DNA of 64,000 bases from an uncultured Pelagibacteraceae bacterium (GCA_902549785.1 CACCWT010000001.1:10108-74107), one strand, 5' to 3'; shown: positions 35,289-43,523, numbered from the stretch's first letter. Notes: generated from the letters alone by a model not told the origin. Numbers and translations are program-made.

Positions 35289-36314
35289 TTATGAGCTTCT
35301 CAGCGATTCTTGTAATTCTTTATTAGATATATAACCTTTTGCATTTCCTTGTTTATCGACAACTTCGCAATTGGAATTACTACAAACAACTTGAGGTAGA
35401 AATTCCTCGATAAATTGATCTTCTCCAACTTTAATCAGGTTTGATTTATCAATATCATCTGATTGGTTAATAGGTTTCATTATAATTTTTGCTTTAATAA
35501 CTTTGGTCCTATTCACATCTTTTACAAATGCCTCAACATATTCGTCTGCTGGGTTCATAATAATTTCCACTGGTGTTCCCACTTGTACAAGTTTACCTGC
35601 ATTTAAAATTCCAATATGATCTCCTAATCTAAGTGACTCATCAAGATCATGAGTAATAAAAACTATAGTTTTTTTTAATTCTGCTTGAAGATCTATCAAT
35701 TGTTTTTGCATGTCACTTCTTATTAATGGATCTAATGCTGAGAATGCTTCGTCCATAAGCATGATGTCAGTATCAGTGGCTAAAGCTCTTGCAAGTCCTA
35801 CTCGTTGCTGCATTCCACCAGATAGTTGGGCAGGATATTGATTTTCAAATCCAGATAAACCTACAGACTCAATTTTCTCCATTGCAGTAGCATTTCTTTT
35901 TTCAATTTCTACACCTTGCATTTCAAGTCCGTAACCAACGTTTTGTAAAACTGTCTTATGCGGGAACAAGCCAAACCTTTGAAATACCATACTCATTTTT
36001 TGCCTTCTAAATTCAATTAGTTGCTCTTTATTGAGAGTGGTAACATCCTTGCCTTCAACTAAAATTTCCCCAGAAGTAGGATCTATCAATCTATTTAAAT
36101 GTCTGATTAATGTAGATTTACCAGATCCAGATAAACCCATGCACACAAAGGTTTCTCCTTCCTCAATTTTTAATGACACATTATCTAATCCAACTGTGTG
36201 CCCAGTTTGCTCTAAAACATCCTCTTTTGTAGCACCCTCTTGAACCATTTTAAGAACGCTGGATGGTTTAGGTCCAAAAATTTTATATACATTATTGATT
36301 TCAATTTTTGACAT
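35289..36314 (-). CDS. proV: Glycine betaine/proline-type ABC transporter ATPase (ProV-like, copy 1)
   Basis: A 341 aa ATPase of the ProU/OpuA family for uptake of quaternary amines. It has the N-terminal ProV-type extension (KIFGPKPSSVLKMV), Walker A MGLSGSGKST, signature LSGGMQQRVGLARAL, Walker B IMLMDEAFSALDP (Ala after DE, as in ProV) and a weak C-terminal CBS-like tail (residues about 275-341). It shares a 114-base divergent gap with gamma-butyrobetaine hydroxylase. A second ProV-like gene is at 41.6 kb, while only one permease gene and one binding-protein gene are present. Confidence 0.88.
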   Translation of the reverse strand: MSKIEINNVYKIFGPKPSSVLKMVQEGATKEDVLEQTGHTVGLDNVSLKIEEGETFVCMGLSGSGKSTLIRHLNRLIDPTSGEILVEGKDVTTLNKEQLIEFRRQKMSMVFQRFGLFPHKTVLQNVGYGLEMQGVEIEKRNATAMEKIESVGLSGFENQYPAQLSGGMQQRVGLARALATDTDIMLMDEAFSALDPLIRSDMQKQLIDLQAELKKTIVFITHDLDESLRLGDHIGILNAGKLVQVGTPVEIIMNPADEYVEAFVKDVNRTKVIKAKIIMKPINQSDDIDKSNLIKVGEDQFIEEFLPQVVCSNSNCEVVDKQGNAKGYISNKELQESLRSS

Positions 36315-36389
36315 TTTTTAAAAGTCTAATTCTTTTAATGCATCAAAGCAAATCTACAATTAAATAAATAAAAAGCTTTCAACCATTAA

Positions 36390-36420
36390 TTGAATTGAAA
36401 TTTTTACCATTTTATATAAT
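36390..36420 (+). promoter_or_regulatory. Sigma-70-like promoter of the gamma-butyrobetaine hydroxylase gene
   Basis: TTGAAT (36390-36395) and TATAAT (36415-36420) are separated by 19 bases, or 17 if TATATA at 36413 is the -10. Transcription would start near 36427, two bases before the ATG at 36429, which gives an almost leaderless mRNA. No Shine-Dalgarno sequence is present. Confidence 0.45.
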
Positions 36421-36428
36421 TATTTATC

Positions 36429-37562
36429 ATGAATTCAATTTCTAAAATCTCAAAAAATAGCACTTACCTTCAAATTATTTGGAATGATGGGGAGGAGAGT
36501 AAATTCAATTATATGTGGCTAAGAGATAATTGTCCAACCGCGCATGACAAAGATTCACGACATAGAATGTTTAATATTTTAGAAGTTTCTAAAGATATAA
36601 ATCCTAAAAAATATTCCCTTAATGACGATGGAAAATTAGAAATTGAGTGGAGTGAGGGAGAACATACAAGTTATTATGACCCAAAATGGTTAAGAGAAAA
36701 TTGTTATACAATCAAAAATAAACAAAAATATATATCTCCTTATCAACTTTGGGATAATAACTTAAAAAATAATTTTGAAAGTATATGCATTGAGCATGAT
36801 GAAGTAATTGACTCTGATGAAGGTTTAATAAAATGGCTTGAACTATTACATCATAAAGGTATTGCCATAGTTAAAAACTCACCAACAGAAAAAAAATCAG
36901 GCTTTAAAATTCTTCATCGAATAAGCCATGTCAGAGAAACATTTTTTAAAACCCCTTTTGAGGTAATAAATATTCCAAAACCAAATAATTCTGCATACAC
37001 GGCGCATGCTTTAAGAAATCATATGGATTTACCTTGGTTTGAATTACCACCTGGTTATCAGTTTTTACATTGTTTAGTAAATGATGCAAATGGTGGAGAC
37101 TCTTCAGCAATCGATGGGTTTGCTGTAGCCGATTACCTTAGACAAAATGAAAAAGATATATTTGAGACACTGGTTTCTGTGCCTCTTAAATTTAGAGATA
37201 AAGATTATACTCAAGAATCTCACAGAAGCTATCATGCACCCGCAATTAGTTTAACAAAAGATAAAGATTTTCATGATATTAGATTTAGTGTTGCAACGAT
37301 GGATGCTTTAGATTGTCATCCAGATAAAATGGATAAAGTTTATAAAGCCCACCATAGATTTGGAAATCTTCTACACGATGATAAGTTTCAGATTAAATTT
37401 AGATTAGGACCTGGAGACATATTTTCTTTTAATAATAGGCGTGTTTTACACGGCAGAACTGCTTTTGACCCAAATTCAGGTCATCGTCATCTTCAAGGAT
37501 ATTATTTAGATAGAGATGAAATACTTGGAAGATTGGAATATCTTAAAAAATATAAATCATAA
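36429..37562 (+). CDS. Gamma-butyrobetaine hydroxylase (2OG-Fe(II) dioxygenase)
   Basis: Converts gamma-butyrobetaine to L-carnitine using 2OG and O2. The 377 aa protein has the two-part structure of the family: an N-terminal DUF971-like domain (YMWLRDNCPTAHD and EIEWSEGEHTSYYDPKWL) and a TauD-like core with H198-M-D200 in NHMDLPWFELPPG, FLHCLVNDANGGDSSAIDGF, distal H341 in VLHGRTAF and RHLQGYYLDRDE. The pattern parallels human BBOX1. Of the four zinc ligands of the N-terminal domain only one Cys (C35) is clear, and H39 and H79 may complete the site. Its 3' end overlaps the GDPD gene by six bases. Confidence 0.88.
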   Translation: MNSISKISKNSTYLQIIWNDGEESKFNYMWLRDNCPTAHDKDSRHRMFNILEVSKDINPKKYSLNDDGKLEIEWSEGEHTSYYDPKWLRENCYTIKNKQKYISPYQLWDNNLKNNFESICIEHDEVIDSDEGLIKWLELLHHKGIAIVKNSPTEKKSGFKILHRISHVRETFFKTPFEVINIPKPNNSAYTAHALRNHMDLPWFELPPGYQFLHCLVNDANGGDSSAIDGFAVADYLRQNEKDIFETLVSVPLKFRDKDYTQESHRSYHAPAISLTKDKDFHDIRFSVATMDALDCHPDKMDKVYKAHHRFGNLLHDDKFQIKFRLGPGDIFSFNNRRVLHGRTAFDPNSGHRHLQGYYLDRDEILGRLEYLKKYKS

Positions 37563-38195
37563 GTTTTCAAATATAAGATTGTTATCTTTTTCATATTTCA
37601 AAAATTCCTTTTTGTTTTTAATCGTGTAATAATATTTCTCTTTATTAATCATTTGTATTTTTTCATTATTTAAAAACTTTTTATCTAATATTAGATATTT
37701 TATTTTTTTGCTTAGGCTACTTTTCAAAATAGATTTTACACTGGATTTGTTAGAAAATGATAAACCTACTGATAGTTTTGAGTTAAGTTTAAGAAGATTA
37801 TAGATATTTTCATGCTTAAAAGAGATAAAAGTACATTTTTTAAAACTTCTAGTTTCTTTAATCAAATTAGATAAAAGTTCTTTATTAAATAATGGCTTTA
37901 TTTCAATAAAGATAGGAAATTTTTTTTTTGAAATTTTTAGAACCTCTTTTAATGGTGGTATTTGAAAGTTTTTATTTTTAATTTTTTTTAGATCTTCATA
38001 ATTAATATTTTTGATACTTTTGCTTATTTTAAAAATTCTCTTTAAAGTAAAATCATGAAAGCATACAAACTTTTTATCTTTGGTTGAATGAATATCTGTT
38101 TCAATCCCAAATCTTTTTTTAAATGATGCTCGAAAAGACTCTAAGCAGTTTTCTTTGTAACTCTTATTTACAATTCCTCTATGTATTATATGCAT
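37557..38195 (-). CDS. Glycerophosphodiester phosphodiesterase family protein
   Basis: A 212 aa TIM-barrel phosphodiesterase. It has HRG and ENCLESF near the N terminus, GIETDIHSTKD with the metal-binding Glu/Asp, CFHDFTLKRI with catalytic His, and IFIEIKP. It would hydrolyse glycerophosphodiesters (for example glycerophosphocholine) to glycerol-3-phosphate and an alcohol such as choline. There is no signal peptide, so it is cytosolic. The protein is short and Lys-rich. It lies just behind the proX terminator, with its ATG two bases from the terminator's A-run, so it depends on read-through or on a promoter inside that region. Confidence 0.82.
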   Translation of the reverse strand: MHIIHRGIVNKSYKENCLESFRASFKKRFGIETDIHSTKDKKFVCFHDFTLKRIFKISKSIKNINYEDLKKIKNKNFQIPPLKEVLKISKKKFPIFIEIKPLFNKELLSNLIKETRSFKKCTFISFKHENIYNLLKLNSKLSVGLSFSNKSSVKSILKSSLSKKIKYLILDKKFLNNEKIQMINKEKYYYTIKNKKEFLKYEKDNNLIFENL

Positions 38196-38197
38196 GT

Positions 38198-38230
38198 AAA
38201 AAAAAAGGGCTCTGTTTCCACAAAGCCCTT
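38198..38230 (-). terminator. Intrinsic terminator of the proX-like gene
   Basis: On the minus strand, AAGGGCT / AGCCCTT pair across a 12-base loop and are followed by a run of about nine T (38198-38206 on the complement). It ends next to the start codon of the GDPD gene. Confidence 0.9.
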
Positions 38231-38254
38231 AATTATTTTTTTGAAGTTTAATTA

Positions 38255-39265
38255 TTAGTTAGGTAACCAACTTTTCCATTTATCTGGATTGTTGTCTAAC
38301 CACTCATTTACAACTTCTTTAACGTCTCTTTTTTTGATGTCAACTTCAACAAGCATCTTAGCTTGGTCTAAGTTTTCTAATTTCATTCTTTCAAAAAAAG
38401 CTTTTGCTTTAGCATGTTCTGGTTTAGCAAATGTGTCAGGATTTCCATAATTCATAGTGTAATCTTTATCCCAACCAGTTGCTGGCCATCCATCTGTACC
38501 GCAAGTTTTCCAGTTGTTTGCTTCAGTAAATGTGTCTCCTTCACAAGTTTTGTATTCAGGAAGTTGAACTCCTACCATGTCAAACTCACCAAAGAACCAG
38601 TGTGGTGACCATAAGTATAACAAGAACGGCTCTTTTCTCATGTAAGCAGCTTTTGCTTCTGCAATTGCAGCCGCTTCAGTACCTAGCTCATCTGCTTGGA
38701 AATCAATTCCTAAAAGATCAAGTCTTTTTTGGTCATGACAGTTCCAACCAGCTACAGGACATCCAATTAATCTTCCTTTACCGCCGGTTTCAATAGTTGC
38801 AAATTTAGCTTTATGTTTGTTTAGGTCTCTCCAAGTTTTAATGCCCATTTCTTCTGCAGCATATCTAGGTATCCAGTAATCTGACATACCGATGATTCCA
38901 GTAGTTCCTAAAAGATCAACTGTTCCATCTCCTTTATAAGACTTTACTACTTTGCCGTCATAAATTAAATCTTCATTAAACATTACATCGTCTGCCTCTG
39001 CATAACTTGGCCAACTCTCGCAAGCGAAATCAAGTTCTCCAGCTGCAATTGCTTCCCATAATCCAGTACCAGACGGGAAAACTGTTTGTTTAATTTTATA
39101 GCCCATTTCTCGTTCAAGAATTGCTACTGCAACTTCACAAGTGATTATTCCACCTGTCCAGTCAGCAATAGCAGCATGTAATCTTTTTGCATTTGCCTGA
39201 GTAAGACTAGCAAGTAAAATTACGAAAGATAAAAATAGAGCTGATATTGTTTTTGATAACCTCAT
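38255..39265 (-). CDS. proX: Glycine betaine-type ABC transporter substrate-binding protein (ProX/OpuAC-like)
   Basis: A 336 aa periplasmic binding protein for quaternary amines. The signal peptide is residues 1-26 (ending TQANA). The OpuAC-domain landmarks are HAAIADWTGGIITCEVAVAI, FPSGTGLWEAIAAGELDFAC and LLYLWSPHWFFGEF. Trp and aromatic residues that could form a cation cage are frequent, and several Cys may form disulfides. A strong Shine-Dalgarno sequence (AAAGAGAGGA, 39271-39280) and a separate promoter precede it, and a terminator follows. With gamma-butyrobetaine hydroxylase and carnitine genes nearby, gamma-butyrobetaine or carnitine is a candidate ligand besides glycine betaine. Confidence 0.9.
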   Translation of the reverse strand: MRLSKTISALFLSFVILLASLTQANAKRLHAAIADWTGGIITCEVAVAILEREMGYKIKQTVFPSGTGLWEAIAAGELDFACESWPSYAEADDVMFNEDLIYDGKVVKSYKGDGTVDLLGTTGIIGMSDYWIPRYAAEEMGIKTWRDLNKHKAKFATIETGGKGRLIGCPVAGWNCHDQKRLDLLGIDFQADELGTEAAAIAEAKAAYMRKEPFLLYLWSPHWFFGEFDMVGVQLPEYKTCEGDTFTEANNWKTCGTDGWPATGWDKDYTMNYGNPDTFAKPEHAKAKAFFERMKLENLDQAKMLVEVDIKKRDVKEVVNEWLDNNPDKWKSWLPN

Positions 39266-39297
39266 TTATTTCCTCTCTTTTAATTAATTAAAGTCTT

Positions 39298-39327
39298 ATT
39301 CTAAAACAAAAATTACTAGTTTGTAAA
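39298..39327 (-). promoter_or_regulatory. Sigma-70-like promoter of the proX-like gene
   Basis: On the minus strand TTTACA (39322-39327) and TAGAAT (39298-39303) are 18 bases apart, each one mismatch from consensus. They lie about 35 bases upstream of the ATG at 39265, inside the 89-base proW-proX gap. This would let the binding-protein gene be transcribed apart from the permease gene. Confidence 0.5.
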
Positions 39328-39354
39328 CTGTGAATAATGATGCTTTTACTTGAC

Positions 39355-41472
39355 TTATAAACCTAGAGCTTCTCTCTGTTTTTTAGTCCAAGCAAGTGAA
39401 ATTCTGTCTATAATTATTGCTAATAATACAATTCCTATACCTGCTGCCAACCCTCTACCGGTATCAGATCTTGCTAATCCATTAAATACTTCCAAACCTA
39501 ATCCTTTTCCACCAATTAAAGGTGTAACAATCTGCATTGCGAAAGCCATAATTACTGTTTGATTAAATCCAATAACTAAACTTGGAATAGCTAATGGAAA
39601 TTTAATTTTATTTAGAGTTTGTAATAAAGTACCACCAAATGAACGTGAAACCTCTGAGTAAGTCCCAGATACTTGAGTTAAACCTAAAGATGTTAATCGA
39701 ATGATGGGTGGTATAGAGTATATAACTGTTGCAAGTACTGCAGATACTATTCCTCCTCCAAAAAACATTAAAACAGGAATTAAATAACAGAAGTAAGGTA
39801 AAGTCTGCATGGCATCCAAAACCACGTTTTGAACATTTCTAAATCTCTCATTATAAGAGGCAATTATTCCAAGAGGAACTCCAATTATAAAGCATAAAGC
39901 TACAGACACTAAAACAGATGATAGTGTTATCATTGATTGTGGCCATATCCCACAAGCACCAATGAAAAGTAATAATATTGCTGTAATAATTGCAAATCTA
40001 ATACCGACAGTAAAATATCCAATTGCTGCAAATACCCCTAATGTATACCACCATGGCACATGAGTTAAGAATATATCAAGTGGTCTTAAGAGTTTAAGAT
40101 ATACAAATCCCCTAAGAGCTTTTGTAAATGCAATAAAACTAGGATTAACAGTTAAAGATTCTACACTACTAGAAATCGGCTGCCTAATTGACAATCTCCA
40201 CTCTTCAGGAAATGATCCTATACTTACCATATAAGAGTCAACGAATGAAATAGTCAGAACAAGTAAAAAAGAAGGTATTATATAATATCTTCTAGAAATT
40301 ATTTCACCAATATCTCTTGCTGTTTCTTTATTTGCTAAAGAAACACAAAATTCAAATACATACGCAATAAATTTTGTTAAATTTGTACAAACAAAATTAA
40401 TTAAACCAGCTAAAAATTCTAAAGGCTTTTCTATAATTCTTACTATTGCAAATTTTTCCCAAGATTGTGGGAGTAAATAAAATTTTTGAACATTCGATGG
40501 AAGTATTTGTTTTGTTTTGCTAAATGACATACTAAATCTATCAAACATTATTGCCATGAAAAGAATACAAAGTCCTCCTTCCATTGCCCACCCAACATCA
40601 AGTCTTCTAATTGCTTGCCATACTTGACCACCAATTCCTTCAGCTCCAATGAAACATGCCAAAACTACAAGTGCTAAAGCCATCATTATCACCTGATTAA
40701 TTCCCATCATTATACTTGGTAGCGAGAGTGGAATTTTAATTTTAAATAGTAGTTGTAACTTACTTGATCCAAATGAGGTAGCAGACTCAATTGTTTCTGC
40801 TGAAACTTGTCTTATACCAGTATTTGTTAATCTTATTATTGGAGGCATTGAGTAAATCATAGTGGCTAATATTGCTGGCGCTCCTCCAATTCCAAAAAAG
40901 AAAAGAGCTGGAAAAAGATAAACAAACGCAGGCATTACTTGCATTGTATCTAAAATAGGCTTCATAAAATTTTCAAACCTGTCACTTTGTGAACAAAGCA
41001 CACCTAGAGTCACTCCAACTACGACACATAGTAAAACCGATAAACCCATCAATGCTACCGTTTGCAGAGATGGTTCCCACATTCCTGTTGCACCCCAAAA
41101 ATAAATGACAAATAAAGAGTACAATCCTAATCTTAAACCACCTGCAATTAAGCAAGGCAAAAATATTAATGCTGCAATTAATAGCCAAGGTGAGTCGATA
41201 AGGAAATCTTCAACAAAGTAATATACATTTTTAATATAACTGGCTATTATTTTGGTAATCCATCTATAATTTTTCTTTAAATAATCTTCACCCTCATTAA
41301 CCCATGCTGTAAATGTAAATTGATCAGTGACGACCTTTGGCATTTTTGAAGGACCATCGCTTTGAAAAGATAACCACAGTGCAACTAAAAATGTTATTAA
41401 GATTACAGAATATGTAATAATATTTTTTGATGAATTTGGCTTTCCTTGGATACTTGCTACTTCAGAAGACAT
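39355..41472 (-). CDS. proW: Tandem-fused glycine betaine-type ABC permease (double ProW)
   Basis: A 705 aa inner-membrane protein holding two complete ProW-like permease modules in one chain; single ProW proteins are about 350 aa. Module 1 (about residues 85-320) has LCSQSDRFENFMKPILDTMQ, MPAFVYLFP and the coupling loop ESATSFGSSKLQLLFKIKIP. Module 2 (about 470-700) repeats these as ASYNERFRNVQNVVLDAMQT, LPYFCYLIP and EVSRSFGGTLLQTLNKIKFP. The halves are clearly homologous but diverged. The fusion would make a fixed heterodimeric channel. It is followed by proX on the same strand and is divergent from the second ProV-like gene. Confidence 0.9.
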   Translation of the reverse strand: MSSEVASIQGKPNSSKNIITYSVILITFLVALWLSFQSDGPSKMPKVVTDQFTFTAWVNEGEDYLKKNYRWITKIIASYIKNVYYFVEDFLIDSPWLLIAALIFLPCLIAGGLRLGLYSLFVIYFWGATGMWEPSLQTVALMGLSVLLCVVVGVTLGVLCSQSDRFENFMKPILDTMQVMPAFVYLFPALFFFGIGGAPAILATMIYSMPPIIRLTNTGIRQVSAETIESATSFGSSKLQLLFKIKIPLSLPSIMMGINQVIMMALALVVLACFIGAEGIGGQVWQAIRRLDVGWAMEGGLCILFMAIMFDRFSMSFSKTKQILPSNVQKFYLLPQSWEKFAIVRIIEKPLEFLAGLINFVCTNLTKFIAYVFEFCVSLANKETARDIGEIISRRYYIIPSFLLVLTISFVDSYMVSIGSFPEEWRLSIRQPISSSVESLTVNPSFIAFTKALRGFVYLKLLRPLDIFLTHVPWWYTLGVFAAIGYFTVGIRFAIITAILLLFIGACGIWPQSMITLSSVLVSVALCFIIGVPLGIIASYNERFRNVQNVVLDAMQTLPYFCYLIPVLMFFGGGIVSAVLATVIYSIPPIIRLTSLGLTQVSGTYSEVSRSFGGTLLQTLNKIKFPLAIPSLVIGFNQTVIMAFAMQIVTPLIGGKGLGLEVFNGLARSDTGRGLAAGIGIVLLAIIIDRISLAWTKKQREALGL

Positions 41473-41531
41473 ATTATCTAAAATTTAAAATAAATAATTT
41501 TACTTTTAAAGAAAAATATTGTCTATTTTTG

Positions 41532-41547
41532 TGTTATTAAAATAACA
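41532..41547. promoter_or_regulatory. Inverted repeat at the start of the second proV-like gene
   Basis: TGTTATT-AA-AATAACA is a perfect 7-bp inverted repeat ending four bases before the ATG at 41552, in the divergent gap shared with the double ProW gene. It could be an operator, or a hairpin covering the translation start. Confidence 0.4.
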
Positions 41548-41551
41548 AAAT

Positions 41552-42598
41552 ATGAATAATCAACCAAAAATAACGTGTTCAAATGTTTGGAAATTATTTG
41601 GTTCTGACGAACAAAGAATAATTAAAGATTTAGATAAAAGTTTATCAATAAAAGAAGTTCAAGAAAAAACCGGACATGTGGTTGCAGTAAAAGATGTTAG
41701 CTTTTCAATTGAGAAAGGTGAGACATTTGTTGTAATGGGTTTATCGGGAAGCGGAAAATCAACCTTAGTTAGATGTATTTCAAGATTAATTGAACCAACG
41801 TCTGGAACAGTAAAAATGGATGATGTTGACGTAACGAAAATGAGCGGAAAAGAATTATTAGATTTAAGAAGAAATAAAATGAGCATGGTTTTTCAACATT
41901 TTGGTTTATTTCCACATAGAACAGTTGTGGAGAATATTGGATATGGTTTAGAGATTAGAGGAAATAAAAAAAATGATAGAGTAGAAAAATCAATGGAAGT
42001 TTTAAAAATGGTTGGTTTAGAAGGTTGGCACAATAATTATCCAAGAGAACTATCAGGAGGAATGCAACAAAGGGTGGGTTTAGCTCGTGCATTAGCTGTA
42101 GATCCAGAAATTTTAATTTTTGATGAACCCTTTTCAGCATTAGATCCATTAATTAGAAGAGAAATGCAGGATGAACTTTTAAAGATTCAAGAAAAGTTAC
42201 AGAAGACTATGGTATTTATTACTCATGATTTCTTAGAGGCAATTAAAATGGGTGATCATATTGCAATTATGAAAGATGGAGAAGTTTCTCAAGTAGGGAC
42301 ACCAGAGGAAATAGTTGCTAACCCCAAAGATCAATATGTAAAAGATTTTTGCGAAGATGTGCCAAAATACAAAGTCCTTAGTGCAAGCAAAGTAATGAGG
42401 GAAGAATGTTGTGACGATACAAAAAAAATGTTTGAAAACGGATCAAATAATATTCCTCACAATTCAAAAATAGAAACTTTAATTGATAAGCTTGTAGATA
42501 CAGATCAGAAATTTCCAGTGGTTAATAGTGAGACAGGTGAGCTTATTGGTGAAATTGATAGAGCAATAGTTATGAAATCAATGAAATCTGCTAGTTAA
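41552..42598 (+). CDS. proV: Glycine betaine/proline-type ABC transporter ATPase (ProV-like, copy 2)
   Basis: A 348 aa ATPase similar in layout to the ProV-like protein at 35.3 kb but clearly diverged: Walker A MGLSGSGKST, Q-loop MVFQHFGLFPHRTV, signature LSGGMQQRVGLARAL, Walker B ILIFDEPFSALDP (Pro after DE, where copy 1 has Ala) and a CBS-like C-terminal region (about 280-345). It is divergent from the double ProW gene with a 79-base gap. The two ATPases may form a heterodimer on the asymmetric fused permease or serve alternative states. Its 3' end overlaps the convergent EamA gene by eight bases. Confidence 0.88.
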   Translation: MNNQPKITCSNVWKLFGSDEQRIIKDLDKSLSIKEVQEKTGHVVAVKDVSFSIEKGETFVVMGLSGSGKSTLVRCISRLIEPTSGTVKMDDVDVTKMSGKELLDLRRNKMSMVFQHFGLFPHRTVVENIGYGLEIRGNKKNDRVEKSMEVLKMVGLEGWHNNYPRELSGGMQQRVGLARALAVDPEILIFDEPFSALDPLIRREMQDELLKIQEKLQKTMVFITHDFLEAIKMGDHIAIMKDGEVSQVGTPEEIVANPKDQYVKDFCEDVPKYKVLSASKVMREECCDDTKKMFENGSNNIPHNSKIETLIDKLVDTDQKFPVVNSETGELIGEIDRAIVMKSMKSAS

Positions 42599-43523
42599 TT
42601 TCTCTACTCACCTTAGTTTTTTTTTGTTTTACTTTATCTCTCCAAATTATAATCATTCCAGCAAACACAATTACGAAAACTCCTGGAAATAATTGTTCCC
42701 AAGGAGCTTCATTAAAAAATAACCAGCCCAAAACAAATGATGAAGGAATGCCAAAATATTCAAACGAAGCCATCTTACTTGCAGAGATTAATCTGTAAGA
42801 ATAGATAAAAAGTATTGCTGCAGTACCTCCAAGAATACCAGTCAATGTCATAAGAAAAAAATCTTGAGTATTTTTTATTTCTGCATGTCCAGTGGTCAAT
42901 AAAAACAGTACAACACCACCAATTACATTAAATATTAAAGTATATAATTGAATTTTTGCTGTTGAGTGACCATCAGGTATAAATTTTAAAATTATCACAC
43001 TTAATGCCCAAGCTATCGCAGTTAGAATTGGAAATATTGAGTAAAAACTAAATATGTCACTTCCTGGCTGAACAATTAAAACAACTCCAAAAAAACCTAT
43101 AAAAATTGCAGACCATCTATAAATACCAACCTTATCCTTTAAAAAAATTATCGATAAAATTACAATGAAAAATGGTGAAGAAAATGTAAGAACCATAGCA
43201 GTAGCAAATTCTAAGTTAATAACAGAAATAAATATAAATATATTCATTGATAAGAAAGCCAAACCTCTAAAAAAGCTTAAGATAATGAATTTATTGTTTA
43301 GGTTCCTAAAAACTGAAATGTACTCTTTAGTAAATAAAATAAGTATAAATAAAGGGATCACCCCCGCAATATTTCTGAATACTGCTAACTGAATTACAGT
43401 ATATTCATTACCCAAAAACTTTATTACAACCATATACATATCCACACATAGTATTGCTAAGAGCATGGTAAATATTGCTAAATATGTTTTTTTTAAATCT
43501 GTTTTTTCTGAAGAAATATTCAT
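42591..43523 (-). CDS. EamA/DMT family permease
   Basis: A 310 aa membrane protein with about ten hydrophobic segments in two EamA repeats ('AVFRNIAGVIPLFILILF' in repeat one, 'ILTAIAWALSVIILKFIPDG' in repeat two). It has the length and hydropathy of drug/metabolite transporters. The substrate is unknown. The gene stands alone on the minus strand, with its 3' end overlapping the ProV-like gene and its 5' end 36 bases from the Fe-alcohol dehydrogenase gene. Confidence 0.82.
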   Translation of the reverse strand: MNISSEKTDLKKTYLAIFTMLLAILCVDMYMVVIKFLGNEYTVIQLAVFRNIAGVIPLFILILFTKEYISVFRNLNNKFIILSFFRGLAFLSMNIFIFISVINLEFATAMVLTFSSPFFIVILSIIFLKDKVGIYRWSAIFIGFFGVVLIVQPGSDIFSFYSIFPILTAIAWALSVIILKFIPDGHSTAKIQLYTLIFNVIGGVVLFLLTTGHAEIKNTQDFFLMTLTGILGGTAAILFIYSYRLISASKMASFEYFGIPSSFVLGWLFFNEAPWEQLFPGVFVIVFAGMIIIWRDKVKQKKTKVSREIN

